Assembly: GCA_022695795.1 (NCBI GenBank)
Contig: MU404193.1
Coordinates: 23,511 to 87,510, forward strand
DNA: 64,000 nt
Direction of reading: 5' to 3'
Source of the DNA: Biscogniauxia marginata
Taxonomy: Eukaryota; Ascomycota; Sordariomycetes; Xylariales; Xylariaceae
The translations under genes and the position numbers were made by a program. Shown in pieces: positions 21,838-34,344 of the stretch. The notes beneath the pieces were generated by a model. That model did no database searches. It was not told where the DNA came from and saw nothing but the letters and a program-made list of their open reading frames with translations. Within the stretch, counting starts at the first letter, position 1, and every line of letters begins with the position of its first letter.

Positions 21838-23415
21838 ATGTGTATCCATCTCTACTTACACAATACCACGACACGGCATGATACGCGTTTCCTGAGCGTG
21901 ATCAACCCAGCCACGGGGTATACGGTATATTCACCCTTCCAGGACCCGTACGTCAGGTCGTGCGAGTGCCCCTATCCGTGTCACTTACAAGATGTAGCGC
22001 CACACGAGGTATGCCTGTGGCATGGAAAGTGTTGCAGGCTCGAGACGATGGAACTTTGCCGGTGTAGCAGCCCTCGTAAGTGTAAGAAATGGGTCAAGTA
22101 TCACCACTTCTACGAAACCCCAGAGGGCCGGGACAGGCGGTTCCTGCGTGAGTACTTCAAGTACGACCCCTCCGCCCTATTGTTTTCGGCCCACTTCTTC
22201 AAGGCCGGCGTCGAGCTCGGGTTGGCCAACCGTTACCATAGGCAGGTGCAGCGACGACTTGAATACCTCGGTACCAACGCTGGCTATGGGAGCGAGGAGG
22301 AAAAGGCCGTGCTGTATTCCCAGCTAAGCTATTTCTCCCGGGTGTCGAACTGCGCCTTGGAAGTCCTTGGGCAGTCTGCCCGTTTCTGGGACAGCCAAGC
22401 GGCTCGAGGGCTCTTCCCGCCTCGTCCCGGGCGGGAGAGCATCCCGGAGCTCGACGTGACGATACTCGAGGACAGCCACTTCAGGGTTGCCAACTGGGTG
22501 AAGAACGACAACGGACCGGTCCCGTGGCCTGACAACGTCGAGACCTGGCCCAACTTTTCTGACCTCCTTCCCTTTCGCGAAGACCCCTCGATAGTGTCGT
22601 GGTGTTTCCCGCAGGGTATTGGGGCGATCTCGAACTTTGGGGGCTATAGCTTCCCCTCTACGCCGTCGCGTACGTCAGACTGGGTTCTATCGCAGGAGAA
22701 TGCATCGCTCTCGTTCGGACTTGTGGACCCCCTGCTTGCTCAGCAGGTACCCGATGTAGGTCAGGGGAACAATACTCGACAGTTTCCACCACCTGCGAGT
22801 GCCGATGTGGATATGGACATAGACATGGACGTGGACATGGGACTACCGGGGCAGCAGCAGCAGCAGCAACAGGGTTCAAGCGAATCTGCAGTCGACGTCG
22901 ATGGTGACGGTGACAGTAACGGCAGCCCTATCCCGGTACGTCGCTATCCTGCTCGAATTAGTAAGCGCATCAGAGAAACGAAGAAGGCCGACCGCGAGGC
23001 CATCTCGCCAACGCGGACCGACTCCCCGACGACGTCCTCCTCTTCTCGTTCTGATTCCTCTGGCTCTCTTGGCGATAACGACCGCGACGGGTCTAGCAGC
23101 GGCGAAGACAAAGACAAAGACCAAAACGAAAACGAAAGCGGGGAGGACGATGATGCCGAGGAAGACGAGGAAGACAAACTAGGACCGAACGAGTACCCCG
23201 TCGAGGCCCTCGTCAACCACAAGCCCAAGCGCGCCGCCCGCAGCGACGTCAAGCATTACAAGGTACGCTGGGAGGGCGACTGGCCCGCGCGCCAGAAGGA
23301 GACGTGGGAGCACCGGTCGAATATCGCACCCATGATTATACGCGAGTATTGGCTGAATTTTGACAAGAGGCGGGAGTTGAGGGAGCAGGTTGGGAAGGTG
23401 AGGCGTGCGCGATAG
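21838..23415 (+). CDS. Cys-rich protein with a C-terminal chromodomain
   Basis: A single-exon ORF of 525 residues. Residues 42-82 form a dense cysteine cluster (C42, C44, C48, C59, C65, C66, C74, C76, C82) that could bind metal but matches no finger I know. The middle (about 95-290) is a soluble domain I do not recognise. Residues 325-440 are low-complexity: a DMDIDMDVDMG repeat, a run of seven Gln from CAG/CAA codons (22855-22872), then Ser-rich and Asp/Glu/Lys-rich stretches. The C-terminus (about 445-502) reads as a chromodomain: YPVEALVNHK, HYKVRWEGDWP, ETWEHRSNI. Chromodomains bind methylated histone tails, so a chromatin role is plausible. The placement at the very C-terminus recalls chromovirus integrases, but no transposon domains are present. 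Confidence 0.8.
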   Translation: MCIHLYLHNTTTRHDTRFLSVINPATGYTVYSPFQDPYVRSCECPYPCHLQDVAPHEVCLWHGKCCRLETMELCRCSSPRKCKKWVKYHHFYETPEGRDRRFLREYFKYDPSALLFSAHFFKAGVELGLANRYHRQVQRRLEYLGTNAGYGSEEEKAVLYSQLSYFSRVSNCALEVLGQSARFWDSQAARGLFPPRPGRESIPELDVTILEDSHFRVANWVKNDNGPVPWPDNVETWPNFSDLLPFREDPSIVSWCFPQGIGAISNFGGYSFPSTPSRTSDWVLSQENASLSFGLVDPLLAQQVPDVGQGNNTRQFPPPASADVDMDIDMDVDMGLPGQQQQQQQGSSESAVDVDGDGDSNGSPIPVRRYPARISKRIRETKKADREAISPTRTDSPTTSSSSRSDSSGSLGDNDRDGSSSGEDKDKDQNENESGEDDDAEEDEEDKLGPNEYPVEALVNHKPKRAARSDVKHYKVRWEGDWPARQKETWEHRSNIAPMIIREYWLNFDKRRELREQVGKVRRAR

Positions 23416-26400
23416 GCGTGCGTGATAGGTAAGCTTATGATCCCCCCCTTCTCCCCCCTTTTTTTTCTCCGTCCTGGTTTTTCTTAATCATTTGTTTTCT
23501 TCTGTTTTCTTTGTTTTTACAATTATTTGATCATCGGGGTTCTTCTCCTTCTTTGTGTCTTGAAATTCCCATACTACAGGAAATCTCTTTCTACATTGTC
23601 TACCGGAACAACAGTTATTTAGCATAAAATAAAATTTTAAACCCTGCCTTGGCTAACAGGTCCCTTTCTGGGACGCCCCGTGTTCTTTGAATCTATGCCT
23701 TAATTTTAAGCGTGGAGTGTTTGCCTGATAGATAGCTACCTAATATTGGAGATCATTGGGGGGATATACCAATAGGCTAGTTCTTCTTACAAATGTCTTG
23801 GAATTTAGACCGTCTGTTGCTAAGGTTTTAGTCACTGTGTTGGTCACCCTATGTACAACGCATAGATGGATCGCAAAATAGTGCTGAATATTACCCAGGC
23901 ATACCTAATTTTCCGTCTCGTTTGCTGTAACCTTCCTCGTTTTTCTTTCCTTCTCCCGAATCAAGTGTTGTAAGGTTACGGCCAGAGACAGAGGGAGGAG
24001 TGAATTGTATTGTGAGAGGACCAATGGGTAGTAGGCAGGTACGCGCTGTTATTTGGCTTGTAAAAGATACTGTATCCCAAACAGCTGTAGTTTTAGTTTA
24101 TCATGCAACTACTAAATTACTACCCATATGCATACTGAATGTATCGTGACAGCTTATACTGAGACTCGCTGGCAGGAGGGTTACAGTAACGAGAATGTAG
24201 TGTGTTGGCATGTTTGTAGGACCGAGGAGCCCGTTGAGTGCGAAAGGAACCTCAACAGATCTCTTGGTCTAGCTCTTCCCGCAACAACTACCTTACAGAT
24301 CCGCCCGAGGCACTGTTGAGGGCTCTCGTAATAGCTGATTATAGTGGCTTGCACTAGTCAAGACTATAAGCGGCGAGGCTACCGTATATACATACCTGTA
24401 TGGGAATAGAGGCAGTGTTTTGTGTATAAAAACACCGCTGGTCGTGTACTACTAGTTCAACAACGGTGTTTGTAGCCTCCTAGAATGGTCCGTACAGTGC
24501 CAAGTACATATCGTAACACCGAGCCTCTCCTCCAGTAATGGGTTGACGTTTGTAAGACACACAATGATACGTGATAGTATCTACTTAGCTGTCTACTCCG
24601 CCCTGCGGCGTGGCAAACCGATATCTAGTCATATCTCTAAGCAACACACATAGAACGCAGATGCAAGTAAACCAACCTCCATAAACTTACTGCCATCACC
24701 GGTCTCCCTCAGCTATTAGTTAGAAAATCCGGTTTACGATAACTAAAGTAGGTTTCGGTAAGAAAAAAGGTAACCAGTTCGCCAAGTCTCCCCGGTACCC
24801 CGTATTAGCTCGATATTCCAAATTTCCCCAGATCAGGAATCTTTTTCTCCCTCAGTGAACTAATCAATCAGCTAACGGGCCGGCTAGCGAAATCCGATAT
24901 TCTTGGCTACGTCCTTCAACATCTAATCTGATTGAACAAGAAGCATATCGTGTCATATCATAATCGGGTAGCAGATGGTGTGGAGAGGGAGGTGGGGAGG
25001 GAGGGAAGGGAAAGAAAAAGTCCCGGATGAGACGCTATTATGTGCATGTACGTATGTAAGTAAGGTATGCATAGACGCGGCGTATTGCGTGCATGCATAT
25101 ATCTTGCCTGTGAGCGTAGAAATATTCTCGTTTTCCGAATCCGTAGTATCATTGTGGCTTTCGCGGCTTAGGGACTTAGGGTAGGTAAGTATGTAGGCTG
25201 GCAAGTTAGCATGTCGTCCAGCTACCAATAGTAGCTAGTCACCGCCGAGATATCCATTCATCGCGGTCCGGTACGGTGCCGAGAACACCTCTCGGAGGTG
25301 CAGGCCGGCCGGCAGGCAGATCGACGTTGCGACTAGGAAGAAGGAGGGAATTGAGAGGGCGGAAAGAAAAGATCTTGATATCGGTATTGAGGAAATGGAA
25401 TTACCTGGCTACATTAGCCACTAGGCTGAGTATCTACCTACTGTGTAGGGATGATGAGTTGGTTCATTAATTATCCACCTTCCGGATATAGACATTGAGC
25501 ACGATTTTATTTGTTCAATATTCAACTCTTGTTGAATAGTTTTTTCTTCTTTTAGTCAAGTTTTGATGTGGAAAAGTAATCATTTCTTTTTAATCTTCTA
25601 TTTCTTACTGTCTCTTCTGCTGCTTAGTTGACCAATATTACATATAGTATGATTAAGTTCGTGCCATGAATATAAACACCTACCAAAACAACATGGCCAG
25701 TACTAGTTCTGCGTAGTATCACCCCTAAATAGATGGAGCTTAGGATCCAAAATTAGCTCCTACGGGCTGTGGGTAGATACCACATCAGTTTGTGCTATCG
25801 TGTCGAGAGCTTCTAAACTTATACGTGTTGGGAATAATATTTCCTCGCGGGGACACTCTTGCGTATTATGCATGTTATCTCGTCCTCGAACTTTGAGATG
25901 TAACCTACGACACCTCCTTTGTCTATTGCTCTACGTCTTTGCTTGGCAATAAAGTCATAGGGCAAGTAAATGGGCAGATAAACTTGTTCGGCTCACTGCC
26001 GAATGTAACAGTGACATGGCAGAGGTTGGGCCTGTTTGCTCGTTTATGTATGTATATGGGATCGCGTGTATACCTATGTACGTTCATAGATCACATGCGC
26101 GCTTTGACCGACGACTCTCCAAACAGATGACGATGCTATAAGCCTGCATTGGTCCCATCCCTATCAGTGGAAGCTTCTTTGGCCTTGGCGATGGCTGGGT
26201 GGCTTATCTGGACTTGTATGTGGTTGGTTGAAGGGTGTATAGATGGGCGGCTTTCCACTTTGATACCTGTTCAGCTGAGATGATGTTGGAGAAGGGCGCC
26301 GAGGATGCCGATTGGTCTCTGAACTGATCACACGGTGATCCGGATTGATATACCTAGATATTGTGGGCAGGGAGTAGAGAACGATAACGAAGAATGGTAT

Positions 26401-29400
26401 CCTTAGGTTCGACGGTACTTCACATATATTGCCATTGTTTCGGGTGTCATGGCCTCAGGAAACCGGTAGGTAGGCGTGGACAAATCATATCATCGAACGG
26501 CGTTACAGAAATGAGTCCCATATAATGTTTCAAGGTTCTACAGAGATACAAGTCTATCCGACCCCATAATAAGAAAAGGGGCAAGTAGCACGCGCGAGAA
26601 CAGATTGGCTTGGCTTGCAAAGCATAAGAGCAGGGCTCTAGGTACTGCTTGCCTAGGTAGCTACTGTTGTAGCAATCGAATGCCTACTCGCAAAGATCAT
26701 CACCACTCATATTGTAGTTCCTAGCGCCCGTATAATCTAATTGTAACCCGCCGATACTTCTCTCATAGTGCAGGTGCAGATGCAGACACACATTGACTCT
26801 CTTATCTGTTCTGTTAAATAAGGAACGTTGGTTACACTGTCGGCTATCTGAGCCCTTATAATAACGATTTTCGTGATAGTCTACCCTATCTCCTGCGCTA
26901 ACTGCAGGTGTCAGTTACTCGCGGTTGATACGGATCTTCATGCCCTATTAACTTGCTCGGAGACGAAGTTCCTGGGTCGAGGCCTCGCTAGTTATTTTCA
27001 CCGCATTCTGCCAAGATTACATGGTTAATGATCAATTTTATTTGTGGGCGTACGAAAATAATAGACTTTTGGGGGAAACAGGAAGTGTTTCTTTTTCTTT
27101 GACTTCCTCTTGTTTGCCACATTTCATAACTTCTTTCCCATCGTCAGAATTACTGAGATTCGATGAATGTATGAGCATGGTATCATGTGGATTGGTCCAA
27201 GGCGTATCTGATAGGTGGGTGAAACTAGGTATATATACATAGAAAGCCATACACAGAACCATATATAGGGGCTATACCCCATATTTCGATAATGATTCTT
27301 GCTTAGCAATGTTTACCCCTTACTTACATAGTCACCAAGCATCATTAGTGCATGATTTATAATATGCCCCCCCAACAACGACAACAACAACAATGAACAA
27401 ACATTTCTTTTGTACTTTGGCATTACTAAGGTCACTGTAATCTTGTCTAAGCCCGCCAGATAGTATCCAGTAGTTACCTACTTTTTGATTTGCCAATAAT
27501 CGCAAAAATCACATGGTGCTTATATCTGGAACATTGGTTAGAAATATATCTCGATAAGCTTCTATTGGAGACTGCAGAGACCGGCTTCCTCTCTCGAGAA
27601 CCACAGCACCGAAACTAAAATGATATATAAATTAAGTCGTGACATAAATATATATGATACTAATCTGATTGAAAAGCTCCTGTATCGCGAATCAACGTAA
27701 TATTGTACCAAACTCCTAGATTATGCCAGTCTGTTAACCCATTGATTTCATTTGCATTGAAGCGGACAAGGTACACATAGCAGGGGACAGCATGAACCTT
27801 GATTCAGAACAACATTGCTGTATGTAAGACAATTATATCACTCGCCGTTTACCAGAAGCATGTTACATGTACGTATCAAGCCTCTTTGCATAGGAACGCG
27901 CGTTATATACATATAATTAATGGGTTAGGCTCCTAACTAACAATTTCTTTTTATAGCCCCTAGCTACCAAGGCTAAGTAATACAAGGTAACCTTACGCTA
28001 TTATTTGTAACCAGCTTTCTAAGATACATCTCCGCTGAAGTCCGTCATCGCTAAGAGAGTGAAATAGGGAGTATTTAGAGTTATGGAACTCTTATTAATT
28101 ACCCGATACTTTTGAGAACGGTACTCCTGAAGCTTACTATGAGATGTCACAGTCGCAATGCATAGCTATCGTCACAAGAAAACTGTACGGGTGAGTTCGG
28201 AATAAAGTTTGTAGAATCATCTGGACATCAAGTTTATGTGGAACCTTGTATTCAACACAGAGGGGATATACACCTGTTACAAGGTTTCAAACGCTTAAGA
28301 AAGAAAGAATATATATATATTTAAATATTAGATACACAGATATATCGAGTAGCATGTTGATGAATTTTCTTTTGGTTGATTCACCTATCTAGTGAAATGG
28401 TGTGAGGCCCTGCCTAGATATACGACGGCGGTTGGATACCTTTACTGTGCCTACCTAGCCAGTCGCCCAATGGCATCATATTCAAGAAACCCAATTAACT
28501 GGCACATTGTTCTTATGACAAAAATAAAATTTCGATGGCCGCGAAACAAGCTCAATTGCTCAAATACGCTAACTATGGATCATACGAGTTTAATAGTAGA
28601 AAATATCCGTATAAATGTTATAGTCAAAGTTCAGCTCAAGCATGAAGTCTGCTATAATAATTTTCTTTTCATAGCTAGTTAGTTACTGGTTCACTTGATA
28701 TCGCGTTACCAAAGGAGGGAAAGGGGAGCGTGTGACCTGGTACTCCTAATCCAGAGCTTTCATCCGTCATTATTAGTGTTATAAGGGTCGCACGGAAAGA
28801 CGCTTCGATTATTCAATTATGAAGTGATAGATATCTTCTAAATGTAGAGCGGGCAGTATTTCCGTACCTGGCTTGATTGAAGAAGCTCCGTAGAGAACGT
28901 ACCGATTTAATTGGTGCTAAATCTAGGTGATCAAGCTTTAATAATATACCATATCAACCAATCCATGCACGCAATCAATAAAATACGGTGGTAATCTCTA
29001 ACTTATATGCTTACAACTGGTTTATACGCGCACGATAGAATTAATAACTACCTGTTTCAATTTAATAAATATTTAGAAGTTGTTTAGCATATTATAAATG
29101 GTCTCAAGCTTATAGCCACATCACGGACGTGTTAGTATTAGTACAAATCTGGCTGCGCACAGATTAAATATAGTACTGGGTCAATATACTTGTAGTCCTA
29201 GTTTTGCGGAAAGAAAGCTAGGTCGTAACAATGCCATCTCACTTCTTAACTTAATAATATAAATCTCATCTTAATCTTTGATTGGTGGTATCAATGTAGT
29301 ATAGCTTTTCGTAACCCCCTTTAGGCTGTCCGCTTAATATCACGAAGGTAATCCAGGCCTCCATCGACCGGGAGTATTTCTCCGCGTCGAGAACGACAGT

Positions 29401-29506
29401 ATCAGTATAAAATATTCTAAAATTATCTATTCTCTTAATTAGTCAAAATATCGGAATGGAACTTTCGCCATTAGACGCTTGAACACACGGTTATGAAGAA
29501 GCAAGG
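23416..29506. other. Gene-poor region
   Basis: About 6 kb with no supported gene on either strand. Short ORFs (24128-24319, 24953-25228, 27021-27242, 28392-28682) lack domains and codon structure. Composition falls gradually towards AT-rich after about 27,300, but not to the level of the two islands. A short CAA/ACAACG run lies at 27367-27392. Nothing else is identified. Confidence 0.5.
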
Positions 29507-30784
29507 ATGAAATACATAGGATTAATTGCAAGTCTCTGGTACGCGCGAAATGTCGCAGGCGCACCGTCGCGTTCACTCGTTGCGCCACCGGCAGAATTCA
29601 CCCCAAACACCAAAGTCGGCCCTGGGGGGACCAGTTTCAAAGACTCGCCACATTTTCGTATCTACGGAGTGACGTCCGACTCTGTAGCCGATTCTATGAT
29701 ACAGACGCTCGAATCAGCCTATGAGTGTTTCGTGACCGGACAAGGATGGCGGTCAACTGGCTTGTCATTTAATTCTGACGACGAAAACGGGCCTTGGTAC
29801 AAGATGAACGTTTACAATGTGGCGGATTTGGGTCCCAACACTGCCGCCAACACAGGAACGGACATGAATGAGGGACTCAGCTTCTTGAACGTCGTGACGG
29901 AGTGGCTTACCACACCGTCGATCACTGTTCATGAATACGGACATGCTCTTACGTATGCAGAGCGGTATTGGATTGACCAGGGGCGCACTGGTGCATGGTG
30001 GGAGACCGTCGCTAACTTCGTTGCCGATACCTTCATCACGTCTTCAATCTGCGCAGATGCTAGGTCAAAGTACAACCAGCCGAGCGGAGATACCGTCATG
30101 AACTTGCAGAAGGTAATTGGGGATTCCCATCAAGTCATCGTTGACGGATCCGCGAACACGGGTAACTACTACGAAGCGTGGCCGTTTCTGACATACATAA
30201 CCAACAACCCCGACAACTACGACGGGCTGGGCATAAAGAATTTCCCCAACGTATGGCTCAAGTACAAGCGCGACAGCAATGAGACTCCCTTGCATGTGAT
30301 TGAGAGAATTGCGACTCCAACTCGTATCCAGACCGTCGTGGGCCGATACTGGGCTCGGATGGCGTACGTGGATATCGGACATGCGAAAGCCCGGGAACTC
30401 TTCGACCGGACCAGGAGTCAACTCAACTACGCGAATCTTGATTCTCAGGGGAGCGGGGGATACAGAGTCAAGTCCAGCCGTCAGCCAAAGTACATGGGCG
30501 CGAATATAATCCCCCTCAAGGCCTCAGGGAGTTCGATCAGTGCCACAGTAACAGCAAGTGCGCCTTTCACTGCCACATTGGCTGTCCGTTCCTCTGATGG
30601 ATGGGTGCGATATGTGGACCTGGTGGACGGAAAGGGTCAGGTTGACCTGAGCAACGGGGAAGAGGCCACTCTCGTGGTGGTTAATACGCCGGACACGCTC
30701 TATCTCTACGATCCATTCTCGCTTACGAGTGAAGTTAGTAAAGGTCTTGACTATCAAGTCCAACTTACAGGGGCAAGTGTTTAG
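29507..30784 (+). CDS. Secreted HExxH protein, DUF6055-like putative metallopeptidase
   Basis: A single-exon ORF of 425 residues. The first 19 residues form a hydrophobic signal peptide ending at AGA, so the protein should be secreted. HEYGH at 142-146 is a zinc-ligand HExxH motif. A downstream Glu in AWWETVANF (about E166) sits where a gluzincin third ligand would be. The arrangement resembles the fungal DUF6055 family, annotated from memory and not searched. The C-terminal part (about 330-420) looks like a beta-rich accessory domain. The gene ends 186 bp from the converging monooxygenase gene. Peptidase activity is inferred from the motif only. Confidence 0.8.
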   Translation: MKYIGLIASLWYARNVAGAPSRSLVAPPAEFTPNTKVGPGGTSFKDSPHFRIYGVTSDSVADSMIQTLESAYECFVTGQGWRSTGLSFNSDDENGPWYKMNVYNVADLGPNTAANTGTDMNEGLSFLNVVTEWLTTPSITVHEYGHALTYAERYWIDQGRTGAWWETVANFVADTFITSSICADARSKYNQPSGDTVMNLQKVIGDSHQVIVDGSANTGNYYEAWPFLTYITNNPDNYDGLGIKNFPNVWLKYKRDSNETPLHVIERIATPTRIQTVVGRYWARMAYVDIGHAKARELFDRTRSQLNYANLDSQGSGGYRVKSSRQPKYMGANIIPLKASGSSISATVTASAPFTATLAVRSSDGWVRYVDLVDGKGQVDLSNGEEATLVVVNTPDTLYLYDPFSLTSEVSKGLDYQVQLTGASV

Positions 30785-30970
30785 GGCTACAAGGGACAAG
30801 AGACGATTGATGGTATTATTAACGTTATCGGGTAATCCTTAGAGTTATATATGATTAATTCAGCCTCAAGTCTATATTTGTAATCGATTTTCAGTATTCT
30901 GCTATCATGTCCGTACAACAACCATAGACCCAGCACTTATAGTATTCCTCTCTGAGTAAGATATAAAAAG

Positions 30971-32775
30971 TTACTTCATACCTTTAATAGGGAATATTTT
31001 AACTACTTTGTTTGCATGGATAATGGTGTCTCTTGCTCCCGGCCAAGCTTTTCTCTTTCCGGTCTCGAAGAATCGGAAAGCGTGTGCTGTCTCAACCCCA
31101 TGATTCATCAAGTTGTACATCTTTGGGTCCTTGAGCCAGAACTTCCATCCCTTCAGCCCCCATCCCAGATTTTCCATCCCAGTGCCTGCAGCATCATGTA
31201 AGAAGCCCTGGAACTCCCACGACTTGACCATCGAGGTGTCGATTCTGTTGTCCATACGCCACCTCGACGCTACCCATTTCTGATGGGCTTCGATTTCTTG
31301 ATCCATCTCCTGACGAGACGGAATAGGATGAACGCCCCTCCATACGTTGCTCACTGCCATCGAAATGAGGTCATTGAAGGAAAATCCGTTATTCTTCCCA
31401 TATGCCGAATAGCAGAGTAAGCATATTGAGTCAGCGTACTGCGGAGGGAACATGTTCTTCCACAACCTTATAAGAGGCGGACCACCGTAACCCTCCGGGG
31501 CACTCGTCTCTAAAAAGGGTGCAACGCTGAAGTCTCCCGAATAACCCGTGGCACAGATGACAGCGTCGACGTCGTCTAGGACTGTCCCATCGTCAAATTC
31601 TATCGATTTTGGTCCCACGAACCGTTTCAGGCCGTGCAGGGATGTCAAAGTCCCGTCCTTGAGAGAGGGTATAATGGTTTGCCCAATGCTCGGTAGCGAA
31701 AGGCTTACAGGTGGGAAAGGAGTGAGACGCCATGCTGGATCAAGAGAGCCCCAGGCCTTCCGCATAATGAAACTGAGGGCCAGATCGCCTAAAACCCTAG
31801 CCATTGTCGGAAAGTTGCGCTGCATGAACAAACTTATCTGCCTCCTCCGTCGGGTAATGATCAGGTCAACGGGCGACCCGTTTCTCCATCTCTTCCCGAT
31901 AAACATGCCTCTTCGATGCGATACATACATTTCGGCTACGACTGGCTTAAGCTCAGCCAGGACATCTTCAGCACTGGGCCCTAGGCCTAAAACGACCACT
32001 CTCTTTCCTCTGAAAGGCTCGGAACTAAAATAATCTGAGTAAGCATCAAGTACTCTGAATAAAGCTGGTTACCTTACCCCCTGAACTCTTGGGAGTGTAT
32101 CACGATTCCCTCAAACTTCTCGCGACCTTCGAGCTCCGGCATTTCTGCCTTTGTCTGGTACCCGTGACACAATGCTACCTTGTCATACTCGAGCTCTTGT
32201 AGCTCACCGTCGATGACAACTTCGATAAGCCACTTGGTATCCTCCTTATTCCTATTAACTCGCTTGAGGGATGCGTTGAACACAATATCCTTGAATAGGT
32301 CAAAGTGTTCTGCATAAGACTCCATATACTCCTGGAAGTCCTTCTGCGACATGTGGTGCGGGTATTCTGACAGCAGTTAAATTTTATTCTCAATTTCCAA
32401 CTTTCAGCTCCCAATAGAGTAGACATACTATCTGGCATGGGAAAATCGGTCATTCCGCAGGTGTACTTGCTAATGTTTGCCGTGGTGACTGATGGAAATC
32501 AACGACTAATTACGACTCCTGAGGACAAGGTCATATCATACTGCGCAAAGCGGAAGTCATCGTCGTATCGTCAGAATAAGCCCATAACCCACCGACTTGG
32601 CTCCTCCTCTCGTATAAAGTAGTCTTGAAGCCATCTTCACGGAGAGTCTTAAGCATCGACAGTCCTGATGCGCCTAGTATATAATGTCAAACTCCCTGTT
32701 CTCATTGGTTAGGCACTGGAGAAGCACGTTAAACTGACCTGCACCGATCACAGCCACGGTAGGTTGTATCTGCAT
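30971..32775 (-). CDS. Flavin-containing monooxygenase (FMO/Baeyer-Villiger-like)
   Basis: FAD- and NADPH-dependent oxygenase, substrate unknown. Five exons join in frame: 32739-32775, 32542-32673, 32429-32488, 32078-32366 and 30971-32024, giving 523 residues. Introns are 53-65 nt with GT donors (the first is GTCAGT) and AG acceptors. The FAD motif GAGASG is at 11-16, and ERRSQVGGLW follows at 34-43. The FMO fingerprint FxGxxxHxxxF is intact (FEGIVIHSQEF, 161-171). The NADPH motif GLGPSA is at 186-191 and the CATGY motif follows. The C-terminal Arg/Lys/Trp-rich region has no clear transmembrane anchor. Enzymes of this type oxidise N or S atoms or work in secondary metabolism; the neighbours give no pathway. 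The first ATG sits directly before the Rossmann strand. Confidence 0.88.
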
Positions 32776-34344
32776 GATAAATACGATGACCTGAGAATGG
32801 AATAACTTAGTAATTCAAATGGTACGGAGTGAAGGTTGTTAACGGGGTTTTATTTGAGACAAGAGTAGCTGAAAAGCATCAGCTTATGTCAGTCTTCGCA
32901 ACTCTAGTTGCTACCTTGCCGCATTAGGTGATCTTATAGGAGCACTACGAATTAGCCTCACGACAGTGGAGTTTTGGTTAACTAAACTAGGCACTATCAA
33001 TCCTCTAGAAATCCTCCGTGGACGTGTAGGGTGCATCTGAATATCTCGGCACTACGCCTTTCTACTAACGAATCTCACCCAGTGACTCCATGCAGTGCCA
33101 CAATCATGCATTGATTAGTTAGTTATAGATGCTTGTGGTAATAACCGGCTTATACCACACAGACCTTGATTAGTATTCAACAATGATTGTTTTCCATCCT
33201 GCTCACAAGGGAGCTTGATACGTACCTAGATAATCGTAATCCTTATTCAGTCTAGTCTAGCAGCTGAAGCTAGCTATCCATATAACGCCCCTTCATAACG
33301 TTTTAAATTTAGCAACTAATTCCTCAATAGATATATCTCTAACTACTCTAGTTTATACTCACAACAAGGAGGCACTATATTTTGGTGCGGAAGTTCAATG
33401 CTTCTAAATTTCACCTAGTTTGATATGGGTTGTTTCCCCCCCTTCCCCTTTCTCAAGCGCCGGCATCTTGGGGTGCACTCAACTGAGAGTGCCTAAACTA
33501 TTGTCACATTCTGTCCAGAGTCTGGAAGTAAGCCATTGTCGTTACTGAGGTGTGCAGTGGCGGAAACAAGATGTGCAAGGGTGAGACAAAGCGGCCTTCT
33601 AGGTGTGAAGAGCCATCTATCGAAGCATATTTCTTAGAATCTTGGTATACGCCTATCAACAACCTTTTCCTTGTGAATTCGCCACGGTGAATAAATGCAG
33701 TAGACTTCATTGTATTGCCTTTCGTTTTAAAAGAGTTCGAAGGAAATTTTCCTATAGCTAATAGATAGATGTATAATAAAAAGACATCGATCATAGTGCA
33801 AGTGTTACTTCAAGGAATTTGCTCGTAGAAAACATATCAAATGGTCTAATGGCAAGGATCGATTAGATAAAATATAGCATAATCTAGCGGATGGTAGGAG
33901 ATTCGAAAAGATATTAGACTAGGGGATGCTTCCCGAATACATAGTCTGTTGAGCTAGAAGAGTCAAACATTCTTTGTCATCCATGGCTGAGGTGCCTAAG
34001 AAGTGATATCGAAACCGGTGTTTCATTGTCACCTAGCAATCAATTGACTATTCATCGAAATGTCTAGCACAATCATGAGCTTAAAATACGAAAGGTATCG
34101 GTTCTTTATGCTATTTTTGTATCAAAGGTGTACTAGAAGATAACCATCAAAGTGGTGATGATGTGTAATTACAGATAGAAAGAATATTTGAAGAATATAC
34201 AGAGCCAAAACCCCATGTAAACAAGTACCCTGAGTCAATGGCTAATCTACTACCAATTTACTGCCGACGTACCAAATTTTCTTCAGGCTAGAAGAAGGCC
34301 GTGTTATAGAATTATACTCTGTCGAAACTGCCAACCTAACAACG
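32776..34344. other. Intergenic region
   Basis: About 1.6 kb between the monooxygenase start and the AT-hook gene, transcribed away from each other, so it probably contains both promoters. A minus-strand ORF at 33504-33794 has no recognisable feature. No other gene is visible. Confidence 0.45.

Noticed and set aside
25160..25190. TTAGGG-like sequence (TTAGGGACTTAGGGTAGG)
   Set aside because: Only two imperfect telomere-like units; too short for a telomeric or interstitial telomere repeat.
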